Source: Bradyrhizobium sp. 190
Lineage (GTDB): Bacteria > Pseudomonadota > Alphaproteobacteria > Rhizobiales > Xanthobacteraceae
Length of the DNA stretch: 64,000 nt
Direction: 5' to 3'
NCBI RefSeq assembly: GCF_023073415.1
Contig: NZ_JADPJL010000035.1
Span: forward strand, 62,001-126,000
The translations under genes and the position numbers were made by a program. Below, in pieces: positions 32,976 through 41,945 of this stretch. Numbering within the stretch: the stretch's first letter is position 1; the number at the start of each line of letters is the position of its first letter. Under the pieces are notes generated by a model, which saw only the letters and a program-made list of their open reading frames with translations, was not told the origin of the DNA and made no database searches.

Positions 32976-33614
32976 ATGCCGCCTCGACCTGCACGCAAAG
33001 CGCTCAACGCCTATCACCATGGGGATCTCCGCGATGCCCTGGTTCAGGCCGCGTTGCACGAAGTCGAACTCGGCGGCCCCGAGGCGATCAGCATCAGCGC
33101 GCTTGCCAAGAAGCTCGGCGTCTCGCAGCCGGCGCCCTACAAGCATTTTGCCGATCGCGAGTCGCTGCTGACGGCGGTGACGGCCGAAGCGTTCCGCCAG
33201 TTCTCAGCCATGATGCGTACGGCGATCGAAAAGCCGTCGAAGCAGTCGAAGCTGTCGCGCTTCGCGCAGCTTACGCTGGATTTCGGCCTGCGCCGCAACG
33301 GCATCTATCGCCTGATGTTCGCGTCGCGAACCATGGCATGCGCGCCGAAAGGCAGCGAGCTGCACAGCGCGGCGATGGAAACCTTTGAACTCCTGGTGGA
33401 GGCGCTGGAGGTCCCTGCCGTAGGCCTCTTGCGCGAGCGCAGCGCCCTGAAGGTCTGGGCCTCGCTGCACGGCGTGGTCATGCTCGCCGAACAGGGATTG
33501 CTCACCGGCCAGGTTGCCCATGTCAGCCGGGAAGAACTGGTCGAGGACATCGTCGAGGAAACCAAGCTCGCGTTGTCGGTCGCCATCAGTGCGGCCGGCA
33601 AAGCCGACCGATGA
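32976..33614 (+). CDS. TetR-family transcriptional regulator
   Basis: The 212-residue protein has the TetR DNA-binding domain: YHHGDLRDALVQAALHEVE, GPEAISISALAKKLGVSQ and PAPYKHFADRESLLTAV. The C-terminal half (from about residue 80) is a helical ligand domain of the WHG type (RFAQLTLDFGLRRNGIYRLM). It is divergent from the ferredoxin-P450 operon across 151 bp and overlaps nhaA by four bases (ATGA). It may thus link detoxification by the P450 with sodium/proton exchange, or nhaA may only share the transcript. Confidence 0.88.
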   Translation: MPPRPARKALNAYHHGDLRDALVQAALHEVELGGPEAISISALAKKLGVSQPAPYKHFADRESLLTAVTAEAFRQFSAMMRTAIEKPSKQSKLSRFAQLTLDFGLRRNGIYRLMFASRTMACAPKGSELHSAAMETFELLVEALEVPAVGLLRERSALKVWASLHGVVMLAEQGLLTGQVAHVSREELVEDIVEETKLALSVAISAAGKADR

Positions 33615-34801
33615 CAGCCAAGGCGCCGACGGCTGCACCTCACGCTGCAGACAACACCGACCTCTATGGCGGCATCGCGCTCGGCATAGCCGCCGCCGCA
33701 GCCCTCATCGTCGCAAACTCGCCGCTCGGACCGCAGTACCAGGCGCTGTTGCATACGGCCGGCGAGGTGCGGATCGGATCGATCGGACTGAGCAAGACGC
33801 TCGAACATTGGATCAACGACGGCTTGATGGCGGTGTTCTTTCTGCTGGTCGGCCTCGAGATCAAGCGCGAAGCGATGGAGGGCGCGCTGGCGAGCGCAAA
33901 GCAGGCGGCATTGCCCGTAATCGCCGCGTTCGGCGGCTTTGTCACGCCTGCCGCGATCTTTGCCGCGATAAATTGGGGCGACGCCCATGCGTTACGCGGC
34001 TGGGCCATACCGGCAGCCACCGACATCGCTTTTGCGCTCGGCGTCTGCGCCATGCTGGGAAGGAAGGTGCCGGCTTCGCTGAAAACTTTCTTGTTGGCGC
34101 TCGCGATCATCGACGACCTGATGGCCATCATCGTCATCGCGATCTTCTATACCGCCGACCTTTCGGTTCTGGCGCTGGCGCTCGGCGGGCTTGGCATCGC
34201 CGCGCTCGCGATCCTCAACTTGCTGGGTGTACGTAGAGCGTCGTTCTATCTGATTGCCGGATTGTTCACCTGGGTCTGCGTACTCGAATCCGGCGTGCAT
34301 GCGACGCTGGCCGGCGTCGCCGTCGGTCTCGCGATGCCCCTGACCCGGCATGACGGCCACAGCCTGCTCGAAGAGACCGAACACGCGCTCAAGCCGTGGG
34401 TTATTTTCGCCATCGTGCCGATCTTTGCCTTCGCCAATGCAGGCGTATCGCTACACGGGCTGACCTTGTCAAAGCTGGCGGCGCCGATCCCACTAGGCAT
34501 CATCGCGGGGCTTTTCATCGGCAAGCAGATCGGGGTCTTCGGCGCTTCACTGCTTGCCATCAGGCTGGGCCTGGCGGCGATGCCGGAAGGGGCAACGACA
34601 GCAAAACTCTATGCCATGGCTATCCTGACCGGTATCGGCTTCACCATGAGCCTCTTCATCGGAACGCTGGCCTTCAACGACGAAGCGATCCTGACGCAAG
34701 TCCGGCTCGGCGTTCTCGTGGCTTCGCTGCTCTCTGGCCTCGTCGCCGCACTGCTTTTTGCGGCCCTCAGCCGATCGAACGGAGTTCCGGCTTCGCGATA
34801 G
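33611..34801 (+). CDS. nhaA: Na+/H+ antiporter NhaA
   Basis: This 396-residue inner-membrane protein has the NhaA signatures: INDGLMAVFFLLVGLEIKRE, the transport core ATDIAFALGVCAMLG and FLLALAIIDDLMAIIVIAIF with the paired Asp that carry the ions, and ESGVHATLAGVAVGLAMPL. It exchanges external protons for internal sodium and keeps pH and salt balance. About twelve helices are expected and the length is normal. It is translationally coupled to the TetR gene upstream, an unusual arrangement because nhaA is often monocistronic or under NhaR. Confidence 0.93.
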   Translation: MTAKAPTAAPHAADNTDLYGGIALGIAAAAALIVANSPLGPQYQALLHTAGEVRIGSIGLSKTLEHWINDGLMAVFFLLVGLEIKREAMEGALASAKQAALPVIAAFGGFVTPAAIFAAINWGDAHALRGWAIPAATDIAFALGVCAMLGRKVPASLKTFLLALAIIDDLMAIIVIAIFYTADLSVLALALGGLGIAALAILNLLGVRRASFYLIAGLFTWVCVLESGVHATLAGVAVGLAMPLTRHDGHSLLEETEHALKPWVIFAIVPIFAFANAGVSLHGLTLSKLAAPIPLGIIAGLFIGKQIGVFGASLLAIRLGLAAMPEGATTAKLYAMAILTGIGFTMSLFIGTLAFNDEAILTQVRLGVLVASLLSGLVAALLFAALSRSNGVPASR

Positions 34802-34826
34802 ACGGCGCAAACGCGCCACACCCGCC

Positions 34827-35849
34827 ATGAGACCGAAGCCCGAATGGCAGCCGCCGCTTGTATTCGCCACGGGCAAATGGTCTAGCTTGTCCAGTCAAGG
34901 GCAACGCCGGTTGAGCACGAGCTTTACCAGATCCACCGCACCGCGCCGTCTGAAACTCGCGCTAGCGCGATCCGTCAGAGGCGTAGCGCTCGGCATGCTG
35001 GTGTCGTTTTGCGTTACGGGCCTTGCCCTTGGAAAGGACGATGGCGACGATGAGGAAGATGCGGCCAAGGCAAAACCGGCCCTGCCGAACTTCTACCTCG
35101 ATATGCGAACCATCTACTCGACACTGCCCGCCGGCTCGCTCTCGATCGGATTCAGCACGCCTCCATTGCTATCGAGACTAACAAACCTTTCCTCGCTCCG
35201 AACCCTTACCTCGCCGTCAAGCCAAAGCCTTTCGGTCGACCTGCCCCTGACCGTCGATGTCAACGATCAGCTCTCGGTCTATGGCGGCATCAGCGGAGCC
35301 ACGTCGCAGGCGGGGACCGATCCCTGGACGACGTTTTCGATCTATGCCTTTACCATTGGATTTCAGGCCGACATTTATCAGCAGAACGGCGGAATGTTTC
35401 CGACCATCACCGTTCAAGCCAACGCGACGCGATCGACTTCGGATTCGCCGCTGGCTACGACGGCCTACAACACCATCCTCGAGGCCGGCTATGCGCTGAA
35501 CGCGGATGAGACGCGCGGGCTGCTCGCGGGCATGCAATACACGAGAGTCCTGGTCGATACCCCGTTCGCCCGCGTCAGCCCCGACATCATGGGCTATGTC
35601 GGCGGCTATTATCAGTGGGACAACAACTGGAAGTTCACCGGCCGCTTCGGCGTGCAGCACTTCGGCGGCGCGCAGCTTCTGAACCTGACGCCGTTTCCCG
35701 CATTCACGCAGCCGATCCTTCGGCTCGACCTCGACCGCATGGATGACGACGACAATCGGCTGTTCGGCATCACCGCGCAGATCGCCTGGACGCCGAAGCC
35801 GGCGTACCAGCTAACGCTGCGAACGCCGCTCTACGCGATCAAGAATTAG
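34827..35849 (+). CDS. Putative outer-membrane beta-barrel protein, unknown function
   Basis: I do not recognise a named family. From the ATG at 34827 there is a basic N-terminus and then a hydrophobic export segment (GVALGMLVSFCVTGLALG); the true start may be further in. The mature part begins with an acidic run (KDDGDDEEDAAKAKP). About 290 residues of alternating strands follow (SVYGGISGATSQ, MGYVGGYYQWDNNWKFTGRF, FGITAQIAWTPKPAYQLTLR), as in transport barrels of the outer membrane. Its stop is four bases from the nasA stop on the other strand. No partner gene is evident. Confidence 0.65.
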   Translation: MRPKPEWQPPLVFATGKWSSLSSQGQRRLSTSFTRSTAPRRLKLALARSVRGVALGMLVSFCVTGLALGKDDGDDEEDAAKAKPALPNFYLDMRTIYSTLPAGSLSIGFSTPPLLSRLTNLSSLRTLTSPSSQSLSVDLPLTVDVNDQLSVYGGISGATSQAGTDPWTTFSIYAFTIGFQADIYQQNGGMFPTITVQANATRSTSDSPLATTAYNTILEAGYALNADETRGLLAGMQYTRVLVDTPFARVSPDIMGYVGGYYQWDNNWKFTGRFGVQHFGGAQLLNLTPFPAFTQPILRLDLDRMDDDDNRLFGITAQIAWTPKPAYQLTLRTPLYAIKN

Positions 35850-35853
35850 CGGC

Positions 35854-38514
35854 TCATGCGGGCTGTGAATCCCGCACGGTCGCGCCGCGCAGCAGCTTGC
35901 TGATCTCCGGCTTGCAGGCACCGCAATTGGTGCCGGCCTTCAGGCACCGGCCGACGTCGTCGACGCTGGCCGCCCCCTTTTTGATTTCAGCCGCGATCTG
36001 ATACTGACCGACGCCGAAGCACGAGCAGACGATCGGCCCAACGTCCTGGCCTGCATCCAGCGGCTGCCCCGTCAGCAGCGACATCCGCGCATTTGGCGAC
36101 AATGCCTGCTCTGCGAACAGCCCCGATAGCCACGACCGCGAGACCAGCTTGTGATCGGGGGCGATAAACACGCAGCCCTCCAGCCGGCCGTCGCGAACGG
36201 CCGCGTAACGATAACGACCGGCCTTCGGATCGCGATAGGCGATCCACTCGATGTCGTCATACCCGACGCGAAGCTGCGCCCGCGCCCAATCGCGCCAGCT
36301 CGGCGGCCGCTCGTCGCCGGCGAGTTCCATCCGCCAGCAGGTCCCTGAAAGCCCGCCGACCCAGTAGCCCGCTTCGGGACGCTCGATCTCCTGGCGGCTG
36401 AGGATGAAGGCGTGCCATTTCGGCAAGTAAGCTGCCGCCTTGACCGGCGTGTGCTTGGACTCCGGCTGTCCGGAGATCGGATCGGTCGCTGGATTGACCA
36501 GCGCGTTGACCCGGCCGTTGCCGGCATACTCGCCGTTCCAGTGCATCGGCACGAACACGCAGCCGCGCCGCTGTTCGGCAGTGACGACAACGCGCGCGAC
36601 CATCTCGCCCCAGGGACTGGTCAGTTGCGCGAGCCCGTCATTCTCGACGCCGACCATGCGTGCATCGTCGGGATGGAATTCGGCGCAAGGCTCGAAAACA
36701 TGCGCCAGCAGCCGCGCCGATTTTCCCGTCCGTGTCATGGTGTGCCATTGATCGCGGACCCGCCCGGTATTGAGCACCAACGGATAGTCCCGGCTGGTCG
36801 CGTTCACGGCGGGACGCGGCGTCACCGGCACGAAACGCGCCTTGCTGTCGGCCGTGAAGAATTTTCCGGTTTCGAACATCCGCGGCGTGCCGGTCGGATA
36901 TTCGCGCGTTACCGGCCACTGGATCGGGGTAAGCGCATCGTAGGCGCGATCGTCGAGCGTATTGAGGGCAGACAGATCGAAATCGCGCGTCCCTTCATTC
37001 TCGAAACTGGAGAGTCTCGCGTGCTCGCGGAAGATCGCGGCAACGCTCGGATAGTCGAACCCCGAAAAACCCATGCGCCTGGCGACGTCGCAGACCGTCT
37101 GCCAATCGGCCCTTGCAGCACCGGGCGCCGGCAGGAACCGCCGTTGCCGGGAGATGCGGCGTTCGGAGTTGGTGACGGTGCCGTCCTTTTCGCCCCAAGT
37201 CAGCGCAGGCAGCAATACGTGGGCATGACGCGTGGTGTCGGTATGGCGCATGCAATCGGAGACGACGACGAGCTCGCATGCATCGAGTACGCGGCGCGCG
37301 CGATCGGCATCCGGCAGGCTGACCAGTGGATTGGTGGACATGATCCAGACCGCCTTGATGCGCCGATCGGCGATCGCATCGAACATGTCGACGGCCTTGA
37401 GGCCCTGCTTGTCCGCGACAATTGGTGACTGCCAGAAGCGCTGGACAATATCGCGGTGTTTCGGGTTCTCGATCTCCATGTGGGCGGCCAGTTGATTGGC
37501 CAGCCCGCCGACTTCGCGCCCACCCATGGCGTTGGGCTGTCCGGTCAGCGAGAACGGCCCCATGCCCGGTCGCCCGATCCGCCCGGTCAACAGATGGCAG
37601 TTGATGATCGCGTTGACCTTGTCGACGCCGCTGCTCGACTGATTGACGCCCTGCGAATAAAGCGTGACGACCCGCTCGGTTCTGGCGAACCAGTCGAAGA
37701 ACAACGCCACCGCACCTTCGGCCAGGCCGCAGATTTCGGCAGTCTGCGCGACCGTCTGGCCGGCGACCTGCCGCAGCGCGGCTTCGGCACCGGTGGTGGA
37801 TCCATCCACGAACGCACCGTCGATGGCATTGGTGGACGCGAGGTGCGCGAGCAACCCGTTGAACAGCACTGAATCGCTGCCCGAGCGAAGCGGCAGGTGC
37901 AGGTCGGCTTCCTCGCAAGACGCGGTCCGCCGCGGATCGATGACGACGATGCGGCACGCGGGGTTGTTGGCCTTGGCGGCCACCATGCGCTGGTAAAGGA
38001 TCGGATGGCACCAGGCGGCATTGGAGCCGACGAGGATCAGTAGATCGGCGGTTTCGAGATCCTCATAGCAACCCGGAACGGTGTCGCTGCCGAACGCGCG
38101 CTTGTGACCCGCCACGCTCGACGCCATGCACAGCCGGGAATTGGTGTCGATGTTGGCGGTACCGATGAAGCCCTTGGCGAGCTTGTTGATGACGTAATAG
38201 TCCTCGGTCAGAATCTGGCCGGAGACATAGAAAGCGACCGAATCCGGCCCGTGCTCGCGGACGATTCTGGCAAAACCCTCCGCAACATGATCGAGCGCCG
38301 TATCCCAACTCGTCTTCTGCCCGTTGACCACAGGCGCGAGCAGCCGTCCCTCGAGGCCGATGGTCTCGGCGAGCGCCGAGCCTTTCGCACACAGCCGTCC
38401 GAAATTGGCAGGATGCAGCGGATCACCCCGGACGGTCACCGTACCAGCGGGATTCCTGTCAGCGATGACGCCGCAGCCGACGCCGCAATACGGACAGGTT
38501 GTCTTCACTGGCAC
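35854..38514 (-). CDS. nasA: Assimilatory nitrate reductase, molybdopterin catalytic subunit
   Basis: This 886-residue cytoplasmic enzyme reduces nitrate to nitrite. The N-terminus CPYCGVGCG begins the Cys motif of a 4Fe-4S cluster. The Mo-bis-MGD domains include GRLCAKGSALAET, NSRLCMASSVAGHKR, IDPRRTASCEEADLHLPLRSG and LNTGRVRDQWHTMTR. A C-terminal BFD-like 2Fe-2S domain (PIVCSCFGVGQYQI and NCGACKPEI) marks it as the NasA type that takes electrons through an extra cluster, rather than periplasmic NapA, and no Tat signal is present. It is the last gene of nirB-nirD-nasA, 12 bases after nirD. No nasC-type reductase is beside it. Confidence 0.95.
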   Translation of the reverse strand: MPVKTTCPYCGVGCGVIADRNPAGTVTVRGDPLHPANFGRLCAKGSALAETIGLEGRLLAPVVNGQKTSWDTALDHVAEGFARIVREHGPDSVAFYVSGQILTEDYYVINKLAKGFIGTANIDTNSRLCMASSVAGHKRAFGSDTVPGCYEDLETADLLILVGSNAAWCHPILYQRMVAAKANNPACRIVVIDPRRTASCEEADLHLPLRSGSDSVLFNGLLAHLASTNAIDGAFVDGSTTGAEAALRQVAGQTVAQTAEICGLAEGAVALFFDWFARTERVVTLYSQGVNQSSSGVDKVNAIINCHLLTGRIGRPGMGPFSLTGQPNAMGGREVGGLANQLAAHMEIENPKHRDIVQRFWQSPIVADKQGLKAVDMFDAIADRRIKAVWIMSTNPLVSLPDADRARRVLDACELVVVSDCMRHTDTTRHAHVLLPALTWGEKDGTVTNSERRISRQRRFLPAPGAARADWQTVCDVARRMGFSGFDYPSVAAIFREHARLSSFENEGTRDFDLSALNTLDDRAYDALTPIQWPVTREYPTGTPRMFETGKFFTADSKARFVPVTPRPAVNATSRDYPLVLNTGRVRDQWHTMTRTGKSARLLAHVFEPCAEFHPDDARMVGVENDGLAQLTSPWGEMVARVVVTAEQRRGCVFVPMHWNGEYAGNGRVNALVNPATDPISGQPESKHTPVKAAAYLPKWHAFILSRQEIERPEAGYWVGGLSGTCWRMELAGDERPPSWRDWARAQLRVGYDDIEWIAYRDPKAGRYRYAAVRDGRLEGCVFIAPDHKLVSRSWLSGLFAEQALSPNARMSLLTGQPLDAGQDVGPIVCSCFGVGQYQIAAEIKKGAASVDDVGRCLKAGTNCGACKPEISKLLRGATVRDSQPA

Positions 38515-38526
38515 GGGCGATCACCC

Positions 38527-38862
38527 TCACTCGGCAGGCGCGGCCACCGCCGCCTGGACGCAAAGCCAGACGATGTCATTCTCCACCTTGGTCGGATGCG
38601 CGCGCGTACATCCCTCGTCAGGCGCGACCGCCGTACCGCTCCTGAGCTCAATGACGAAATTGTGCAGCGGACAGGTGACGCGCTTGTTGTGGACGATGCC
38701 TTGCGACAACGGTCCGCCCTTGTGCGGACAGCGATCATCGAGCGCGAACACCTCGTCGTCGGCGGTCCGAAATACCGCAATGTCTCCGGAGGCCGTTCGC
38801 ACGACGCGCGAGCCGAGAACAGGAATATCGTTCAGCGTCCCGATTTCGATCCAGTTTGTCAT
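38527..38862 (-). CDS. nirD: Nitrite reductase (NADH) small subunit
   Basis: The ATG at 38860-38862 overlaps the nirB stop. This 111-residue Rieske-fold protein carries the 2Fe-2S ligands: CPHKGGPLSQG (Cys-x-His) and CPLHNFVIELRSG (Cys-x-x-His). NirD associates with NirB in ammonia-forming, NADH-dependent nitrite reduction in the cytoplasm. Many enterobacterial NirD proteins have lost these ligands; here all four are present, so the subunit probably holds a real cluster. Confidence 0.95.
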   Translation of the reverse strand: MTNWIEIGTLNDIPVLGSRVVRTASGDIAVFRTADDEVFALDDRCPHKGGPLSQGIVHNKRVTCPLHNFVIELRSGTAVAPDEGCTRAHPTKVENDIVWLCVQAAVAAPAE

Positions 38863-41318
38863 GCGAGTTCCAGCTCCGCGAGCGGGGTGAATTCGTTGCG
38901 ATCGACGCCGCGTTTGGCGCGCGCCGCCCAGGGATCGCTTTGCGAGAATTGCTGCGAATAGGCAAAGCGGCTGAACAGGGCTTTGCGGTTGGCAACATCG
39001 TCGACCACCTGCTTGCGGATGGCGTCGAGGCCGACCCGATCGCACCACTTGTACATACGCTCCAGATACCAGCCCTGCTCGCGATAAAGCTGCGTCAACG
39101 CGACAATGACTTCGAGCGTCTCTTCCTCGGTCGCTACCTTGCCCAGGAACTCGGTTCCCTTGATGTGAAGACCGGCGGCGCCGGCAAAATGGATCTCGAA
39201 GCCGGAATCGACGCAGACGACGCCGACGTCCTTGCAGGTCGCCTCCGCGCAGTTACGCGGACAGCCTGATACCGCAAGCTTCACCTTGGCTGGCGTCCAC
39301 GAGCCCCACATGAATTTTTCGAGCTTGATGCCGAGGCCGGTCGAATCCTGCGTGCCGAAACGACACCATTCCGAGCCGACGCAAGTCTTCACCGTGCGCA
39401 ATCCCTTGGCATAGGCGTGACCGGACACCATGCCCGCATCGTTCAGGTCCGCCCAGACCGCGGGCAAGTCCTCCTTCTTCACGCCGAGAAGATCGATGCG
39501 CTGCCCACCGGTGACCTTGACGGTCGGAATCTTGAACTTGTCCGCGACGTCGGCGATGGCGCGCAATTCATCCGGCGTCGTGACACCGCCCCACATCCGG
39601 GGCACGACCGAATAGGTCCCGTCCTTCTGGATATTGGCGTGAACCCGCTCGTTGATGTAGCGCGACTGCTGATCGTCGCGATACTCGCCGGGCCAGGTGG
39701 CGAGCAGGTAATAGTTCAGGGCCGGCCGGCAGGAGTGGCACCCGTTCGGCGTCTTCCAGTCCATGAACTTCATGACGTCGGGGATGGTCTTCAACCCGTT
39801 CTCGATGATGACGCGGCGCGCGTCGTCATGGCTGTGATCGGTGCACGCGCACATCGGCTTGACCTTCGGGGCCGCCGAATAGTCGCCGCCGAGCGTGAAG
39901 GCGAGCACCTGCTCGACCAGGCCGGTACAGGAACCGCAGGACGACGATGCCTTGGTGTGGGCACGCACGTCGTCGATCGTGAACAGCTTCTTTTCGCTGA
40001 TCGCCTTGACGATCGTACCCTTGCAGACGCCGTTGCATCCGCAGATTTCCGCGTCGTCGCTCATGGCGGCGACCGAGTTCTTGCCGCTATGGCCCCCATC
40101 GCCAAGATTGGCGGCGCCGAACACCAGCCGCTCGCGCATTTGCGAAACATCAGTGCCGTCGCGCAGATGCTGGAAGTACCACGGACCGTCGATGGTATCG
40201 CCATAGAGCACGGCGCCGATGATTTTCTTGTCGCGCAGAATGATACGCTTGTAGACGCCGCGGGAAGCGTCCTGCATGACGATCTCTTCCTTGTCCGCGC
40301 CCGGCGCAAAGTCGCCGGCGGAGAACAGGTCGATGCCCGTCACCTTCAATTTGGTCGAAACGACCGATCCGTCATAGGTGGCAAAACCCTTCATCGCGAG
40401 GTGGTTCGCGCAAACCTTGGCCTGGTCGAACAGGGGAGCCACGAGGCCGTAGGTCTGGCGACGATGCTGCACGCATTCGCCGACCGCATAGATTCGCCCG
40501 TCATAGGTCTGCATGGTGTCGGAGACGACGATGCCGCGCTCGCAATAGAGGCCTGCCTTGCGCGCCAGTTCGAAATTCGGGCGGATGCCGACCGCCATCA
40601 CGACCAGATCGGCGGGGAGCTCCTCGCCGTCGGCGAAGCGCACGCCGGTCACGCGATCCTCACCAAGGATCGCCTGCGTCTGCGCGGGCATCTTGAATAC
40701 CATGCCGCGCTCTTCCAGCGACTTGCGCAGCAATCCGCCCGCGACCTGATCGAGCTGGCGCTCCATCAGCGTGTCGAGCAGATGCACGACGGTGACGTTC
40801 ATGCCGCGCTTCATCAGGCCGTTGGCGGCTTCGAGGCCGAGCAGGCCGCCGCCGATCACGACGGCGTTCTTGTAGCTCGTCGAGGCCTGGACCATACGCT
40901 CGACGTCCTGAATGTCGCGAAAGCCGATGACGCCCGGGAGGTCCTTGCCCGGAAGGGGCAACATGATCGGGTTCGAGCCGGTGGCGATCAGCAGGCGATC
41001 ATAGGGCACCCGCGCGCCTTCCACGGTGACGACTTCGCAGGTGCGCCGATCGATCATCTCGATCATTTCGCCCTTGCGCAACGTGATACCGTTATCCTCG
41101 TACCACTGCTCCGTGTTGAGCATGATGTCATTGACCGTCTTCTCGCCGGCAAGCACCGGCGACAGCAGAATCCGGTTGTAGTTGCCGTAGGGCTCGGAAC
41201 CGAAGACGGTGATGTCATAGAGATCGGGCGCGCGATCCAGCAGCACTTCCACCGTGCGGATGCCGGCCATGCCGTTCCCGATCACTACCAACTTTTGCTT
41301 GTTTATTTTCTCGAGCAT
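38859..41318 (-). CDS. nirB: Nitrite reductase (NADH) large subunit
   Basis: The start is the ATG at 41316-41318. NirB (819 residues) reduces nitrite to ammonium with NADH. The FAD/NADH module has VVIGNGMAGIRTVEVLL, AVVIGGGLLGLEAANGL and an FAD-closing IYAVGECVQHR. A BFD-like 2Fe-2S domain follows (CGCNGVCKGTIV, SSCGSCTGLVEQ), then the sirohaem/4Fe-4S domain with TCVGSEWCRFGTQDS and SGCPRNCAEATCKD. It heads the nirB-nirD-nasA operon. Its leader carries a sigma-54-like element and ANTAR-type hairpins, which fits control by both nitrogen limitation and nitrate. Confidence 0.96.
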   Translation of the reverse strand: MLEKINKQKLVVIGNGMAGIRTVEVLLDRAPDLYDITVFGSEPYGNYNRILLSPVLAGEKTVNDIMLNTEQWYEDNGITLRKGEMIEMIDRRTCEVVTVEGARVPYDRLLIATGSNPIMLPLPGKDLPGVIGFRDIQDVERMVQASTSYKNAVVIGGGLLGLEAANGLMKRGMNVTVVHLLDTLMERQLDQVAGGLLRKSLEERGMVFKMPAQTQAILGEDRVTGVRFADGEELPADLVVMAVGIRPNFELARKAGLYCERGIVVSDTMQTYDGRIYAVGECVQHRRQTYGLVAPLFDQAKVCANHLAMKGFATYDGSVVSTKLKVTGIDLFSAGDFAPGADKEEIVMQDASRGVYKRIILRDKKIIGAVLYGDTIDGPWYFQHLRDGTDVSQMRERLVFGAANLGDGGHSGKNSVAAMSDDAEICGCNGVCKGTIVKAISEKKLFTIDDVRAHTKASSSCGSCTGLVEQVLAFTLGGDYSAAPKVKPMCACTDHSHDDARRVIIENGLKTIPDVMKFMDWKTPNGCHSCRPALNYYLLATWPGEYRDDQQSRYINERVHANIQKDGTYSVVPRMWGGVTTPDELRAIADVADKFKIPTVKVTGGQRIDLLGVKKEDLPAVWADLNDAGMVSGHAYAKGLRTVKTCVGSEWCRFGTQDSTGLGIKLEKFMWGSWTPAKVKLAVSGCPRNCAEATCKDVGVVCVDSGFEIHFAGAAGLHIKGTEFLGKVATEEETLEVIVALTQLYREQGWYLERMYKWCDRVGLDAIRKQVVDDVANRKALFSRFAYSQQFSQSDPWAARAKRGVDRNEFTPLAELELA

Positions 41319-41409
41319 GCTCTGCCTTCTGATCCAGGATCCGATGGTCCCCATTCGGCGACGCAGCTCTGCATCACCGATTGGCGAGAGGTATTGATGA
41401 TTGGGATGC

Positions 41410-41447
41410 GCCCATCGGCGGGCAAAGGATCGTCGACTATGACGATC
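41410..41447 (-). promoter_or_regulatory. Twin hexaloop hairpins at the 5' end of the nirB leader (ANTAR/NasT-type target)
   Basis: Read on the minus strand, a 7-bp stem (GATCGTC/GACGATC, 41447-41428) closes the six-base loop ATAGTC, with A at loop position 1 and G at position 4. Four bases on, GCCC/GGGC (41423-41410) closes the six-base loop GCCGAT, which keeps G4 but has G at position 1. ANTAR antiterminators recognise tandem hexaloop hairpins with A1 and G4. The first stem starts about four bases after the predicted transcript start. nirB begins 92 bases downstream. Confidence 0.6.
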
Positions 41448-41460
41448 GAGATCTTACGTA

Positions 41461-41477
41461 TTCAAGAGACGTGCCAA
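41461..41477 (-). promoter_or_regulatory. Sigma-54-like -24/-12 promoter of nirB-nirD-nasA
   Basis: On the minus strand TTGGCACGTCTCTTGAA matches the consensus TTGGCACG-N4-TTGCA except for A in place of C at the -12 position. Spacing GG-N10-GA is exact. The predicted start is near 41450, with nirB 132 bases downstream. Confidence 0.6.
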
Positions 41478-41832
41478 CATCCGACCCGTAACTTTCCGGG
41501 CGCAACGCGCGGCTTCAGCCGATGAATCGCTGATTGGCGGCGCTTTCGCGCGGCTGAATGCACAAAAAATCAGCCACTCGGGCTATCCATTGTGCACAGC
41601 ACCAATGCTTAACCATGAACCGACGTTCATTTGCCCGCGGAAATGCCACGCCACGGAGAGGCGGACTTTCAGGAGCGTTTTTCCGCTGATATTCGGCACC
41701 GCATAATAAAACACCAAAATGCGCGTTCGAGCGGCTGTTTTTGCCAACAATCGGAGCAGCGACCGCTTGATGGCCGGTTGTCCACGCGTGGCAAAACGCT
41801 GCAAATGCAGACAAAGCGGCGCGCTCGTTTTT
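41478..41832. other. 355-bp gap between the two nitrate promoters
   Basis: No credible gene is seen; open frames here on both strands lack ribosome sites and family resemblance. NtrC would be expected to bind in this gap to activate both sigma-54-type promoters. The only candidate noticed is the imperfect inverted repeat TTGTGCACAGCACCAA at 41590-41605, which resembles an NtrC site loosely. Confidence 0.4.
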
Positions 41833-41849
41833 CTGGCACACGAATTGCT
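41833..41849 (+). promoter_or_regulatory. Sigma-54-like -24/-12 promoter of narK
   Basis: CTGGCACACGAATTGCT matches CTGGCAC-N5-TTGCT with the invariant GG and GC ten bases apart. The predicted transcript start is near 41860, giving a leader of about 113 bases before the narK ATG. Confidence 0.75.
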
Positions 41850-41858
41850 GACGTTGCG

Positions 41859-41945
41859 ACACCAGAGTGTGTCTCAACGAAGAGACGACCTCTCGCTTTC
41901 CAAAATTCAATCCCTTTGTGCCGAGATCACCGCGCTTGCGCGGTG
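41859..41945 (+). promoter_or_regulatory. Structured narK leader with an ANTAR-type hairpin
   Basis: Three hairpins follow the predicted start. ACAC/GTGT (41859-41870) has a four-base loop. GTCTC/GAGAC (41871-41886) closes the six-base loop AACGAA, with A1 and G4 as ANTAR proteins require. CACCGCG/CGCGGTG (41928-41945) is a perfect 7-bp GC-rich stem 27 bases before the narK ATG and could be the stop stem that antitermination overrides, although it lacks a T run. Confidence 0.55.

Noticed and set aside
39417..41525. A 702-codon plus-strand frame opposite nirB
   Set aside because: It is the antisense shadow of nirB, whose own motifs are complete. Its residue mix (rich in Arg, His, Asp, Gly) is typical of antisense frames.
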